From NCBI RefSeq assembly GCF_019904175.1, contig NZ_CP061913.1, positions 620,001 through 684,000 on the forward strand: a stretch of DNA of 64,000 nucleotides, in the 5' to 3' direction. The DNA is from Dactylosporangium vinaceum. GTDB lineage: Bacteria; Actinomycetota; Actinomycetes; Mycobacteriales; Micromonosporaceae. The notes under the pieces were generated by a model that was not told where the DNA came from, did no database searches, and saw only the letters and a program-made list of their open reading frames with translations. Each line of letters begins with the position of its first letter. The first letter of the stretch is position 1. The position numbers and the translations under genes are program-made. Shown in pieces: positions 34,215 through 43,976 of the stretch.

Positions 34215-35516
34215 CTAGAGGGAGTGCCGCCCGCGCCGACGGTTGTTGCGTAACAGGACGCCCGCGGCACCGGCCATGAGGATCAGCAGCATCGCGGTGA
34301 GCCCCGCGACCGCGCTGAGCTCCTCGCGGCCATCGCCGGCCAGCCGCTGCTCCAGCTCCCGGTCGGCCGATGACGAGCTCGGCATCGGCGCCGCACCACC
34401 CGGGCGCATCGGCCCCTCGACGGGCGTCGGGTCGGCCTGGACCGGCTCGGCCTCCGCGGTGAGCGGGTTGTCGCCCACCTCCCCGAGCTCGGTGCGCAGC
34501 GCCGCCACCGGATCGACCTCGCCGTAGCCGAACCGGTCGTCCCGCCCCTTCGGCCCGAGGTCCTTCGCGGTGCCGATCAGCCGGTTGATGACGTTGGCCG
34601 CGCTCATCCGCGGGAACCGCGCCCGCACGAGCGAGGCCGCCCCGGCCACGAGCGGCGCCGCGAAGCTTGTCCCCTGCACCTGCCAGTACCCGCCGCCGGG
34701 CTTGGCCCCGGTGAGATTCACCGCGGGCGCCGCGAGCACGGTCTCGGGCCCGGTGAGCGAGCCGGACCAGAGCATGTCCGCGCTCTGCGCGCCGGCGCCG
34801 CGGCTCTTGGCCTGCGCCCCGAGCCCGGCGACGGCGACCACGCCGGGTTCACGCGCCGGGTACCAGACCTGATGAATCGACGTGTCGGTGGCGATGTTCC
34901 CGGTGCACGCCACGACCACGACGTCATGCGCCGCCGCATACTGCAGCGCCCCCGCAATGGCCTCGCTCCGCAGCGCCCCGCCGAGCGAAAGATTGATCAC
35001 CGCCGCCTTGTGGTCGACGGCCCACCGCACCGCCTGCGCGATGACCCCCGGATCGTCGTACTTGTTGGCCTTGTCGAGCACCCGGATCGGCAGAATCTTG
35101 GCGCCGGGCGCGATCCCCTCCGCCCCGGAGCTGTCCTGGTTACTCCCGGCAATGAGCGCCGCCACAGTGGTCCCGTGCCCGACGGGGTCAACCTGCCCGA
35201 GATCCCCGGCCCCGGGGTCGACGAGATCGACCCCGGGCAGCACCTGCCCCTCAAGATCAGGGTGCGACGCATCGACCCCGCTGTCGATTACGGCAACGAT
35301 CACCCCTTTGCCGGTCGACACCTTCCAGGCATCGCGAGCATCGAGCGCGCCGAGCTGCCACTGCTCACTGCGAGCCTCATCCCCCCAGGCCGCCGAACTC
35401 CCACCCACCACAAGACCAGAACAGCCAAGCGCCGCCGACAGCCCCAGAGCAAGGACAAAGCCAGCGGCGCGGACACCAATTCGAAGCGCGATGCCACCAT
35501 TCTGACCGCAACCCAC
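34215..35516 (-). CDS. mycP: Mycosin, type VII secretion subtilisin-like protease
   Basis: A 433-aa exported serine protease. Signal peptide (GFVLALGLSAALGCSGLVV) with a possible lipobox-like Cys; the subtilisin triad is Asp in IVAVIDSGVD, His in VGHGTTVAALIAG and Ser in GTSFAAPLVAGAA, with the oxyanion Asn in ACTGN. A Pro-rich stretch precedes a C-terminal anchor (LTAMLLILMAGAAGVLLRNN) with a basic tail, the mycosin layout. GTG 35516 is the upstream-most start; one nearer the signal peptide is possible. It belongs with eccC and eccD. Confidence 0.93.
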   Translation of the reverse strand: MGCGQNGGIALRIGVRAAGFVLALGLSAALGCSGLVVGGSSAAWGDEARSEQWQLGALDARDAWKVSTGKGVIVAVIDSGVDASHPDLEGQVLPGVDLVDPGAGDLGQVDPVGHGTTVAALIAGSNQDSSGAEGIAPGAKILPIRVLDKANKYDDPGVIAQAVRWAVDHKAAVINLSLGGALRSEAIAGALQYAAAHDVVVVACTGNIATDTSIHQVWYPAREPGVVAVAGLGAQAKSRGAGAQSADMLWSGSLTGPETVLAAPAVNLTGAKPGGGYWQVQGTSFAAPLVAGAASLVRARFPRMSAANVINRLIGTAKDLGPKGRDDRFGYGEVDPVAALRTELGEVGDNPLTAEAEPVQADPTPVEGPMRPGGAAPMPSSSSADRELEQRLAGDGREELSAVAGLTAMLLILMAGAAGVLLRNNRRRGRHSL

Positions 35517-36110
35517 ACATCTGTCAGTCAGGTGGCCACACGTAGCCAGAACGGGGTCCTCGCCCCACCCCGATTCCGTACAACCCCTCGTCTCCCCCCG
35601 CCACCACCACGATCACTGGCAGTAACACCACCCACCACCAACCGCCCCTTCACACCAACCCGGCAATCACCCCAAGCCGCCTATATACATTCACCCATCC
35701 ACCACCCACTCATCTGCCACCCATCACTGCCCCACTCACCTCGCCACCCCTCCGCCGAAGCGATCCGCGTCCGGTGTCCACGAAGTGCGGCCATCGCCGC
35801 CCAGGACGGCTTTGGCAGCGCGCCTCGCTCCGGCGCGCTGGAGCTCGCGGCCGCGCCTGGTGCGCTCGGGCGCCCGGCCCACACGTGGCCGTGCAGGGCA
35901 GCAGGACGCGCGACCAGGCGGGTGCGGCCGGCCTGCTCACGGACGGGCTGCAGGACGCGCGGCTGAGCAAGTGCGGGCGGCCTGCTCACGGGCCGGCTGC
36001 AGGACCCGCGACTGTGCGCGTGCGGGCGGCCTGGTCATGAGCCGGGCGGCGCGCAGGTGCGGGGGCGGCGTGGTCGCGAGCCGGGTGGTGAGCGGGTGTG
36101 GGCGGCGCGG
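35517..36110. other. Non-coding gap between mycP and eccC with skewed composition and repeats
   Basis: 35520-35760 is strongly C/A-rich on the plus strand (runs such as CACCCACCACCAACCGCC) with little G. From 35901 an imperfect 49-bp tandem repeat starts (copies at 35901, 35950 and 35999, then decayed copies to about 36110), each with GCAGGACSCGCG and GCGGGCGGCCTG. No gene supported. Confidence 0.7.
35901..36110. repeat. 49-bp degenerate tandem repeats
   Basis: Three recognisable copies with period 49 (35901, 35950, 35999), followed by diverged copies ending at the eccC stop. Confidence 0.7.
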
Positions 36111-39100
36111 TTATGCGGGTGGGCGGTTGGCTATCTGGATCAGGGTGCCTTTCTCCTTTCGGGTTATCAGGCGGGCCCGGCCCGGGGGCAGGGCGCTGAA
36201 GCGGACGGCGCCGAGGCCCAGGTTCTCCTCGCGGTCGCCGGACAGCAGGAGGATCGGGGAGGCCAGCTCTTTCAGGCGCTGGAGTATCGGCTCGAAGAGG
36301 GCGCGGCCGGCGCCGCCGCTGTGGCGGGTCACGATCAGGTGGAGGCCGATGTCGCGGGCCTGGGCGAGGTACGGCAGCAGCGGCGTCAGTGGGTTGCCGG
36401 CGGCGGTCGGGACCAGGTCGTAGTCGTCGACCAGGACGAAGCACTGCGGGCCCGTCCACCAGCTGCGGGCGCGGAGCTGGTCCTCGGTGACCTCCGGGCC
36501 GGGCAGGCGCCGCTGCATGTAGTCGGCGACCGAGGCGATCAGGTCGGCGGCCTGCTCCGCGCCGGTGCCGTAGCCGATCAGGTGCTCCGACCGGACCGCC
36601 CCGAGCAGGCTGCGGCGGTAGTCGATGAGCACGATCCGCGCCTCCTGCGGCGTGAACCGGGTGCTGATTGCGGTCGCCAGTCCGCACAGCAGCGTCGACT
36701 TGCCGCACTCGGTGGTGCCGAACGCCAGCAGATGCGGCTCGCTGCCGAAGTCGATGCGGACCGGGCCCAGGTTCGACTCGGCGATGCCGATCGGCAGGGC
36801 GAGGCGGTTGGCCGGGTCGGCATCGTCGGCGATCGCGGAGTAGGGCACCGAGGCCGGCAGCAGCCGCACCGGCCGCGCCGACGCTCCCGGCCAGGCCGCG
36901 GCGATGGCCGTCACCAGCTCGGCCGGGTCGGAGCGGCTGACCTGGGGCCGCACCATGAGCAGCTGCAGACCGTCGGCGGTGATGCCGCGCCCGGGAGCCT
37001 CGGCCGGCACCGACGCGGCCGCCTTGCGGGAGACGAGGGAGTCGCTCGGGTCGCCGAGGCGCAGCTCGATCCGCGCGCCGAGCAGGTCACGGAAGCCGGC
37101 GCGCAGGTCCATCCAGCGCGAGGCGGAGACGACCACGTGGATGCCGTACGCCAATCCGCGCGCCGCGATGTCCAGCAGCACCGGCTCCAGCTCCTCGTAG
37201 TCCCTTCGCAGGCTCGGCCAGCCGTCGATGACCAGGAACACGTCGCCCCAGCCGTCATCGAACTCACCCGCGCCGCGCGCCCCGCCATCCGCGCCAGTCG
37301 TGCCGCCGTTGCCACCCATGGCGCTATTGCTGACCGCGCTACCGGCGCCAACGCTGCTGACCGCGCTACCGGCGCCAACGCTGCTGACCGCGCCGCCCAT
37401 GCCGCCGGCGCCATCAGTGCTGCCAGTACTGCCGGTTGCGCGGCGTTGGCGGTAGTCGGCAATGCTCTCAATGCCGGCCGACGCGAAGCGGCGTTCGCGG
37501 TCGGCCAGGAGCGTGGCGACCTCGCCGACCGTGCGCCGCACCGCGTCGACGTCGAGGCGGCCCGCGACGCCGCCGACGTGGGGCAGGTCGCGCAGTCCGG
37601 CGAGCTGGCCGCCGCCGAAGTCGAGGCAGTACACCTGGATCTCCGCGGGTGTGTGCGTCAGCGCCAGGGTCGCGACAAGCGTGCGCAGGGCCACGGACTT
37701 GCCGCTGCGCGGGCCGCCGACGACCGCGATGTGCCCCTGCGCGCCGTCGAGCCGCAGCCAGAGGACATCCCGGCGCTGCTGCAGCGGGTTGTCGATGAGC
37801 GCGACGGGCACGTGCAGAGCGCCGTGCAGCTGCGGGAGGGTGACCGCCAGCCCGCGGCCCGGGTGCACGGCGATCGGCCCGAGCAGGTCGTCGAGCGAAG
37901 CCGTGGCGCCGAGCGGCGGCAGCCATATCTGGTGCGCCGGCACGCCGTGCCCGGCGAGCTGGTCGACGACGATGTCCAGCAGGGTGCCGCCCTCCGGTGG
38001 CTCGGGCGCACCGGGCGCTGCGGGATCGACAGGCGCGGGCGAGGGCACCGGGACGTACGCGGTGCCGTATCGCTGCACGCGCGGCCTGCCCGCGCCCGCG
38101 CCCGCCGGCGTGCTCCGCCCGGCCCGGCGCCACGGTCCGCCGACGTAGGCGCCCCGGAATCGGATGACCGGCTCGACGCCGATCCGGATGAGACCGTGCC
38201 CGCCCGGCTTCTTCGGCAGCTCGTACGCGTCGGCCACCCCGAGCACCGCCCGCGATTCGAGCGACGTGAAGGTGCGCAGGCCGATCCGGTAGGCCAGGTG
38301 CGTGTCCAGGCCGCGCAGCCGCCCCTCCTCGAAGCGCTGCGAGGCGAGCAGCAGATGGATGCCGAGCGAGCGGCCGACCCGCCCGATCTGCACGAACAGG
38401 TCGATGAAGTCGGGCTTCGCCTGCAGCAGTTCGGTGAACTCGTCGCACACGATCAGCAGGCTCGGCAGCGGGGCCAGCGGTGCACCTCCGGCGCGGGCGC
38501 GCTCGTAGTCGCGGACCGAGTCGTAGTCGCCCGCGCTGCGCAGCAGCTCCTGGCGCCGGATCAGCTCGCCCGTGATCGAGTCGGTCATGCGGTCGACGAG
38601 CAGCAGCTCCGAGCTCAGGTTGGAGATGAACGCGGCCACGTGCGGCAGGCGGTCCATCCGGGCGAACGTCGCGCCGCCCTTGTAGTCGATGAGCACGAAG
38701 TTGAGCGTCTCCGACGAGTGCGTCGCGGCGAGCCCGAGCACGATCGTGCGCAGCAGCTCCGACTTGCCCGAGCCGGTCGCGCCGATGAGCAGCCCGTGCG
38801 GGCCCATCCCGTCCTCGGCCGACTCCTTGAGGTCCAGGTCGACCGGCTGGCCGAGCGGCCCGGTACCGATCGCGATCCGCAGCCGGTCGCGGTGCGGTCG
38901 CGGCGCCCACAGGCGGGCAACGTCCAGCGCCTCCGGGTCACCGAGCCCGAGCAGCTCGGGGAAGTCGGCGCCGGGCTCGCGGACCGGCGCCTCCGGCCGG
39001 CCCTCGGTGGCCGGGGCCGCCAGCCGCAGCGGGGCGAGCCGCCGCGCGACCGCCTCCGCCTCGGCCGGCTCCAGCGTGTCAGCGCGGCCGATCGGTGGCG

Positions 39101-40280
39101 GCGGGCCGGGGCCGTCGCTCTCGGCCGAGATCGTGGTGAGCCGCCCGCCGGCCGTGTCGAGCACGAGCGCGGACCGGTCGAGCAGCCGCGGCGGGTCCCG
39201 GTCGAGGTCGATGAGCGTCACGCCCTCGATGCCGCCGTCGGTGCCCAGGTGCGCGCTGCCGGCCAGATCGGCGCCGTCAAGCACCACCACGATGTACGGG
39301 GTCACCCGCCGCTGCCCGTCCGGCTCGCCATCGAACCGGCCGCGGCTGCGCAGCAGGTCGTCGAGGCGCTCCTCGAGCTCCTTCGCGGTCTCGCCGAACA
39401 GCCGCACCGGCCCCAGCGCGTCGGTGCCGGTGGGGTGCAGGGCGTGCGGCAGCCACTTCGTCCACTCCCACCAGGCCCGCCGGTCCGGCCCGGCGCAAAC
39501 CGCGATCAGCAGGTCCTCGGGTGCGTGGAAGACCGCCAGCTGCGCGAGGACCGCCCGGGCCAGTCCCCGGGCCGGGTCGGCCTCGCCTGTCGGCCCGGGA
39601 TCGAATCCGTCGCGGGCATCGCGGACCGACAGGCAGTACACCCGGGAGAAGCTCTTAAACGACACGGCGATCGGCAACCCCGGCACCACGGAATAGGCGT
39701 CCAGGAACCGGCGCAGCGCCTCCGCCGTCATCGGCTCCAGGTCTTCCAGCGGCCGGGTGGCGGGCGCTATGAGCGGTGTGGCAAGCGTCTGCGGCCCGAT
39801 CGCGACCCGCACGACGCCGAAGTCGCCGTCGGTCGGCCTTCGCTCCCACAGCCGGAAGCTGTCGACCGAGGACCACAGCGACTGCGGGTCCGGATGCCGG
39901 TAGTGAAGGCCGATGCGCTGCCTGGTGATGGTGTCGCGCACGCGCCGGCGCAGCTCGGCCAGGTGGCGCAGGTATTCCCGGCGGGCCGCGATCATCTCCG
40001 CTTTCTTCGGGGCGCCGAGGCCGGCCGATGTGAACAGCATGCCGAGCGTCGAGAAGCCGAAGATCGCACCGATGACATAGGAGTAGGTCCCGCCGTCCCG
40101 GCCCGCGAACAGGAATGCCGTGGCAATGGTGCCCGTGAGCATCGGCACCACCTGCACCACCTGCTGCCAGCGCGATGCGGGCGCCGGTGGGAGCTGCGGG
40201 GGCGCGTTTACGATCACCTCCCCGCTGGGGATCTCCGGAGCGGGGCGGCGAGGTGATCTTTTGACGATTACCGATGCCAC
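36111..40280 (-). CDS. eccC: EccC, type VII secretion FtsK/SpoIIIE ATPase
   Basis: A 1389-aa motor from GTG 40280 (ATG 40310 is possible, giving 10 more residues). N-terminus VASVIVKRSPRRPAPEIPSG and two TM helices (VVPMLTGTIATAFLF; YVIGAIFGFSTLGMLF), then three ATPase domains: GATGSGKSELLR, GGPRSGKSVALR and FGTTECGKSTLL. ATPase 1 has LLIVCDEFTELL. ATPase 2 carries an unusual Gly/Ser/Ala insert of about 50 residues before DVFLVIDGW. EccC powers export of WXG100-type substrates; none is encoded here. It is divergent from eccD (133 bp). Confidence 0.95.
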   Translation of the reverse strand: MASVIVKRSPRRPAPEIPSGEVIVNAPPQLPPAPASRWQQVVQVVPMLTGTIATAFLFAGRDGGTYSYVIGAIFGFSTLGMLFTSAGLGAPKKAEMIAARREYLRHLAELRRRVRDTITRQRIGLHYRHPDPQSLWSSVDSFRLWERRPTDGDFGVVRVAIGPQTLATPLIAPATRPLEDLEPMTAEALRRFLDAYSVVPGLPIAVSFKSFSRVYCLSVRDARDGFDPGPTGEADPARGLARAVLAQLAVFHAPEDLLIAVCAGPDRRAWWEWTKWLPHALHPTGTDALGPVRLFGETAKELEERLDDLLRSRGRFDGEPDGQRRVTPYIVVVLDGADLAGSAHLGTDGGIEGVTLIDLDRDPPRLLDRSALVLDTAGGRLTTISAESDGPGPPPPIGRADTLEPAEAEAVARRLAPLRLAAPATEGRPEAPVREPGADFPELLGLGDPEALDVARLWAPRPHRDRLRIAIGTGPLGQPVDLDLKESAEDGMGPHGLLIGATGSGKSELLRTIVLGLAATHSSETLNFVLIDYKGGATFARMDRLPHVAAFISNLSSELLLVDRMTDSITGELIRRQELLRSAGDYDSVRDYERARAGGAPLAPLPSLLIVCDEFTELLQAKPDFIDLFVQIGRVGRSLGIHLLLASQRFEEGRLRGLDTHLAYRIGLRTFTSLESRAVLGVADAYELPKKPGGHGLIRIGVEPVIRFRGAYVGGPWRRAGRSTPAGAGAGRPRVQRYGTAYVPVPSPAPVDPAAPGAPEPPEGGTLLDIVVDQLAGHGVPAHQIWLPPLGATASLDDLLGPIAVHPGRGLAVTLPQLHGALHVPVALIDNPLQQRRDVLWLRLDGAQGHIAVVGGPRSGKSVALRTLVATLALTHTPAEIQVYCLDFGGGQLAGLRDLPHVGGVAGRLDVDAVRRTVGEVATLLADRERRFASAGIESIADYRQRRATGSTGSTDGAGGMGGAVSSVGAGSAVSSVGAGSAVSNSAMGGNGGTTGADGGARGAGEFDDGWGDVFLVIDGWPSLRRDYEELEPVLLDIAARGLAYGIHVVVSASRWMDLRAGFRDLLGARIELRLGDPSDSLVSRKAAASVPAEAPGRGITADGLQLLMVRPQVSRSDPAELVTAIAAAWPGASARPVRLLPASVPYSAIADDADPANRLALPIGIAESNLGPVRIDFGSEPHLLAFGTTECGKSTLLCGLATAISTRFTPQEARIVLIDYRRSLLGAVRSEHLIGYGTGAEQAADLIASVADYMQRRLPGPEVTEDQLRARSWWTGPQCFVLVDDYDLVPTAAGNPLTPLLPYLAQARDIGLHLIVTRHSGGAGRALFEPILQRLKELASPILLLSGDREENLGLGAVRFSALPPGRARLITRKEKGTLIQIANRPPA
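37329..37393. repeat. 27-bp tandem repeat inside eccC
   Basis: Two perfect 27-bp units (37329-37355, 37356-37382) and a partial third encode repeats of SVGAGSAVS within the insert of ATPase domain 2. Confidence 0.85.
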
Positions 40281-40413
40281 GGTCGGGACTCTAGGCGGCC
40301 GGTACGACATTTTCCGGCCCGGCATACGTTGATCGTGGCGAATTCGTGACGCTGTGGAGTCGTAATACTTTTGGCCGATCCACGGGTCCGGGAATCGTGA
40401 TACCTCTATCGGC
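40281..40413. promoter_or_regulatory. Divergent eccC / eccD promoter region
   Basis: 133 bp, AT-richer than its flanks (around GGCGAATTCGTGACGCTGTG and CGTAATACTTTTGG), presumably with promoters for both directions. No box could be assigned with certainty. Confidence 0.4.
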
Positions 40414-41757
40414 ATGTCGACGGTCGCGGCCGGTCTGGCCCGCATCACCATCAATGCGCCGCGGAGGCGTGTCGATGTCGCGATGCCCGATGCGGTGCCG
40501 CTGGCCGAACTGCTTCCCGAGCTGCTCCGGCACGCGGGTGAGGGGCTGGCCGACGACGGGGAGCGGCACGGCGGCTGGGTGCTGCGCCGCGCCGACGGCA
40601 CCACGCTGGCTCCCGCCGCCGGTCTGGCGAGCCAGGAGGTGTACGACGGCGCCGTGCTGCACCTCGTGCCCGCGCGCACGACCTGGCCCGAGCTCGAGTA
40701 CGACGACGTCGTCGAGGCCATCGCCGCCGGCGCCCGCCGCCAGGGCGTCCCGTGGAGTGCGGCCGCGACCCGGGCCACCGCGATCGGCGTCACCGGCGCC
40801 TGTCTCGTCGTCGCGCTCGTCCTGATCGTCCGGGCCGACCTGGCCCTGGTCGCCGCGGCGGTCGCGGTCGCCCTGACGCTGGCCGGAGTCATGGCCTCCC
40901 GGGCCTATGGCGACGCGCTCGTCGGCGCGAGCCTGGCCGCCTACAGCCTGCCGTTCGCCGCCGCCGGGGGCTGGCTGGGTGCGGCCGAGCCCGCCACACC
41001 GGCCGCCCGGACACTGCTCGGCGGCGTCGCGCTCCTGCTCGCCGGCCTGATCGCCGCCCCCGCAATTGCGCACCTGCTGCGAATTTTCGTGGCCGGCGTG
41101 ACGGTGGGTGTGCTCGGCTCGCTCGTGGGCCTGATCGCCCTGGTCACCCGCCCGGCCGCCGCGGCGGCGGTGGTGCTCGCCGTGCTCGTGGCCGGTGTCG
41201 CCGGGCTGCCGCTGCTGGCCGTCCGCCTCGGCCGCCTGCCACTGCCGATCGTTCCCCTGGTCGCCGACTCCGCGAGCGACCCGAAGCCGGTCTCCCCGAC
41301 CACCGCGGCCGAGCGGGGGCGGATCTTCGCTGCCGTTGCGCGGACGGACGAGATGCTCACGGGGATGCTCTTCGGGCTCGCGGCCGCGGCGGCCGGGGCC
41401 TCGCTGATGCTCGCGCGCTCGGGGGACGTCTCCGGGCTCGTGCTTGTCGCGGTGGCGTCGGCCGCGCTGCTGCTGCGGGCCCGCACGTTCCTGACCGTCC
41501 GCCAGCGCTTGCCGCTGCTCGTGGCGGGTGCGGCCGGCTTCGGCGCGCTCGCGTTGACAGTCCGTTTCGACGGCAGGATCTTGGCGGCTCTGGTACCGCT
41601 CGTCGCGTTCACGGTCGCGATAGCGGGGACGCGGGCCGCCGTCCGGCCGGTCTCGCCGTACACGGGGCGCGCCGCGGACCTGCTCGACACGTTGTGCCTG
41701 GTGTCGGTGATCCCGCTGGCGTGCGCGGTGCTGGGGCTCTACGGCATGTTCGCCTGA
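40414..41757 (+). CDS. eccD: EccD, type VII secretion membrane channel component
   Basis: A 447-aa protein. Residues 1-90 form a ubiquitin-like (YukD-type) domain (ITINAPRRRVDVAMPDAVPL, VLHLVPA). After a linker come about 11 hydrophobic helices, the EccD dimer barrel, with a cytosolic loop near the middle (DSASDPKPVSPTTAAERG). EccD forms the membrane pore with EccB, EccC and EccE. No eccB or eccE is in this window. Ends at a bidirectional terminator facing ppa. Confidence 0.93.
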   Translation: MSTVAAGLARITINAPRRRVDVAMPDAVPLAELLPELLRHAGEGLADDGERHGGWVLRRADGTTLAPAAGLASQEVYDGAVLHLVPARTTWPELEYDDVVEAIAAGARRQGVPWSAAATRATAIGVTGACLVVALVLIVRADLALVAAAVAVALTLAGVMASRAYGDALVGASLAAYSLPFAAAGGWLGAAEPATPAARTLLGGVALLLAGLIAAPAIAHLLRIFVAGVTVGVLGSLVGLIALVTRPAAAAAVVLAVLVAGVAGLPLLAVRLGRLPLPIVPLVADSASDPKPVSPTTAAERGRIFAAVARTDEMLTGMLFGLAAAAAGASLMLARSGDVSGLVLVAVASAALLLRARTFLTVRQRLPLLVAGAAGFGALALTVRFDGRILAALVPLVAFTVAIAGTRAAVRPVSPYTGRAADLLDTLCLVSVIPLACAVLGLYGMFA

Positions 41758-41809
41758 CGCCGCCCCGGGCCCTTACGCAACCATCAACGGCACCGGCCGG
41801 CGACGACGA

Positions 41810-41839
41810 AGCGCCCGGCGATGGTGGTGGCCGGGCGCT
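41810..41839. terminator. Bidirectional terminator between eccD and ppa
   Basis: AGCGCCCGGC (41810-41819) and GCCGGGCGCT (41830-41839) form a perfect 10-bp stem with a 10-nt loop. Confidence 0.8.
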
Positions 41840-41857
41840 CGGCGGGCTGGGACTCGG

Positions 41858-42403
41858 CTATTCGTGGTGGAGCGGGCGGGCGATCGGGGCCACGCCCGGG
41901 TCGTGATAGGTGCCGGCCTCGATGGCCTCGGTGTAGCGGCGGCGGGATTCGGCGATCTCGGCCTCGGCTTCCACGCGGCCGACCCAGGTGGCGCCCTCGA
42001 CGCTCTTGCCCGGCTCCAGGTCCTTGTAGACCTCGAAGAAGTGCTGGATCTCCAGGCGGTCGAACTCGCCCAGGTGGTGGATGTCCCGCAGGTGCTCCAG
42101 GCGCGGGTCATCGGCGGGGACGCAGAGGACCTTGTCGTCGCCGCCCTTTTCGTCGGTCATGCGGAACATGCCGATCGCCCGGGAGCGGATGAGGCAACCC
42201 GGAAATGTGGGGGACTGGACGAGCACGAGGGCGTCCAACGGGTCCTCGTCCTGGCCCAGCGTGCCTTCGATGTAGCCGTAATCCGCCGGGTACTGCGTGG
42301 AGGTGAACAGTGTCCGGTCCAGGCGGATCCGGCCCGTGACGTGGTCAACCTCGTACTTGTTGCGCTGACCTTTGGGGATTTCGACCGTGACGTCGAAGTC
42401 CAT
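41858..42403 (-). CDS. ppa: Inorganic pyrophosphatase
   Basis: A 181-aa family I soluble pyrophosphatase hydrolysing PPi to phosphate. Signature residues: [33 protein letters not shown] (EGTxxxDxDPxD metal site) and [14 protein letters not shown] 42403 gives a full-length enzyme. Gene stands alone, convergent to eccD and divergent from dacB (81 bp). In mycobacteria ppa and dacB are likewise neighbours (recalled). Confidence 0.97.
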   Translation of the reverse strand: MDFDVTVEIPKGQRNKYEVDHVTGRIRLDRTLFTSTQYPADYGYIEGTLGQDEDPLDALVLVQSPTFPGCLIRSRAIGMFRMTDEKGGDDKVLCVPADDPRLEHLRDIHHLGEFDRLEIQHFFEVYKDLEPGKSVEGATWVGRVEAEAEIAESRRRYTEAIEAGTYHDPGVAPIARPLHHE

Positions 42404-42484
42404 CTGACGACTCCTCACCCTCGCACCGCTGCGCCTCCTACTAGTCTCGCGTACGGCACGGTGGGGCGACACGGGGAGGGTCAC

Positions 42485-43888
42485 GTGGCGAGTGAAATGC
42501 CACAGCGGAGCGGGCGGGCGGGGCTCATCGCCGCCGTCGTCGTGGTGGTCGTGGCGCTCGGGCTGGCCCTGACGTCGGTGTTCGCGGGCAGCGCGATCGT
42601 CAACGACCTCGGGCTCGCCGGAGGGCAGAAGACCGCCTGGAAGAACGGCACGCCGCAGAAGGCGCCGCCGGCGGTGCTGGCGGCCATGGACGCGCAGGCC
42701 CCGGTGCCGACGCAGGGCGGGGTGGCCTCGGCGCTGCAGCCGCTGCTGAGCGTGCCGCAGCTCGGGCCGCACATCACCGCGTCAGTGGTGGACGTGTCGA
42801 CCGGGCAGACCATCTACTCCTCGGAGCCGGACGCGGCGATGACGCCGGCCTCGACGACGAAGCTCGTCACCGCGGCGGCGGCGCTGGCGGCGCGCGGGCC
42901 GGCGTACCGGATCGAGACAAGGGTCGTCGCGGGTGCGCAGCCCGGTGAGGTGGTGCTCGTGGCGGGCGGCGACCCGACGCTCGCGGTGTTCCCGACGTCG
43001 TACTACCCCGGCGCGGCCCGGATCGATGACCTCGCCAAGCAGGTGAAGGAGGCGCTCGGCGGGCAGGCGCCGACGCGGGTCACGTACGACGTGTCGATCT
43101 ACACCGGCTCCGGCACCGGGCCGGGCTGGGACGCCGACGCGACGACCGGCGGCTCCGGAGCGGTGATGACACCGATCATGACCGAGGGCGGGCGCCAGAA
43201 GCAGCAGAAATACTCGCAGCGGTACCCCAGGCCGGATCTCCAGGCCGCGCAGGCGTTCGCGAGCGCGCTCGGGGTGCCCGCGAACGCGGTCGCGGCCGGG
43301 AACGCGCCGTCGGGGGCCAAGGAGCTGGGCAAGGTGCAGTCCGCGCCCATGGCCCGGATGGTCGAGTTCATGCTGCAGGAGAGCGACAACGTGCTCGCCG
43401 ACGCGCTGGCCCGCCAGGTGGCGCTGGCCAAGAGCCAGCCGGCCTCGTTCGAGGGCGGGGCGGCGGCGACGAAGAGCGTGCTGGAGGGGCTGGGGCTGCC
43501 GGTCACCGGGTACGGGCTGGTCGACGGCAGCGGCTTCTCGCGCAACGACAAGCTGTCGCCGGCCCTGCTCACCGCCGTCCTCGCGATGGCCGCGCGGGCC
43601 GACCGGGGCGATCTGCACACGATCTTCAGCGGGCTGCCCGTCGCGGCGTACTCCGGCACGCTCGCCACCCGGTTCCTCAAGGCGGACCAGGGCGGCTCGG
43701 CGGCGGGGCTCGTGCGGGCCAAGACCGGGACGTTGACCGGCGTCAACTCGCTGGCCGGGGTCGTCGTGGACGCCGACGGGCGGACGCTCGCGTTCGCGTT
43801 CATGGCCGACCAGACCACGAACGCCGACCAGGCGGTGGTCGCCCTCGACCGCGTTGCCGCAGCTCTGGCCGCATGTGGGTGCCACTGA
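42485..43888 (+). CDS. dacB: D-alanyl-D-alanine carboxypeptidase/endopeptidase (S13, PBP4)
   Basis: A 467-aa low-molecular-mass PBP. GTG 42485 is followed by an N-terminal TM ([22 protein letters not shown]). Active-site boxes: SxxK in [15 protein letters not shown] in [12 protein letters not shown], and KTG in RAKTGTLTG, in S13 spacing, with a large insert domain between the first two. It trims peptidoglycan D-Ala. The following gene is 88 bp downstream on the same strand. Confidence 0.95.
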   Translation: MASEMPQRSGRAGLIAAVVVVVVALGLALTSVFAGSAIVNDLGLAGGQKTAWKNGTPQKAPPAVLAAMDAQAPVPTQGGVASALQPLLSVPQLGPHITASVVDVSTGQTIYSSEPDAAMTPASTTKLVTAAAALAARGPAYRIETRVVAGAQPGEVVLVAGGDPTLAVFPTSYYPGAARIDDLAKQVKEALGGQAPTRVTYDVSIYTGSGTGPGWDADATTGGSGAVMTPIMTEGGRQKQQKYSQRYPRPDLQAAQAFASALGVPANAVAAGNAPSGAKELGKVQSAPMARMVEFMLQESDNVLADALARQVALAKSQPASFEGGAAATKSVLEGLGLPVTGYGLVDGSGFSRNDKLSPALLTAVLAMAARADRGDLHTIFSGLPVAAYSGTLATRFLKADQGGSAAGLVRAKTGTLTGVNSLAGVVVDADGRTLAFAFMADQTTNADQAVVALDRVAAALAACGCH

Positions 43889-43976
43889 GCTAGGTGGCGG
43901 TGACACTGCGTCGATCAGGGTGTACTCAGGGTTTCCACCTCCAGCGACGGTGGCCCGGCGCGGGTACCGTTGATTC

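Noticed and set aside
36057..40256. 1,399-codon plus-strand open frame over eccC
   Set aside because: Antisense shadow of eccC; composition is Arg/Gly/Gln-biased and no domain is visible.
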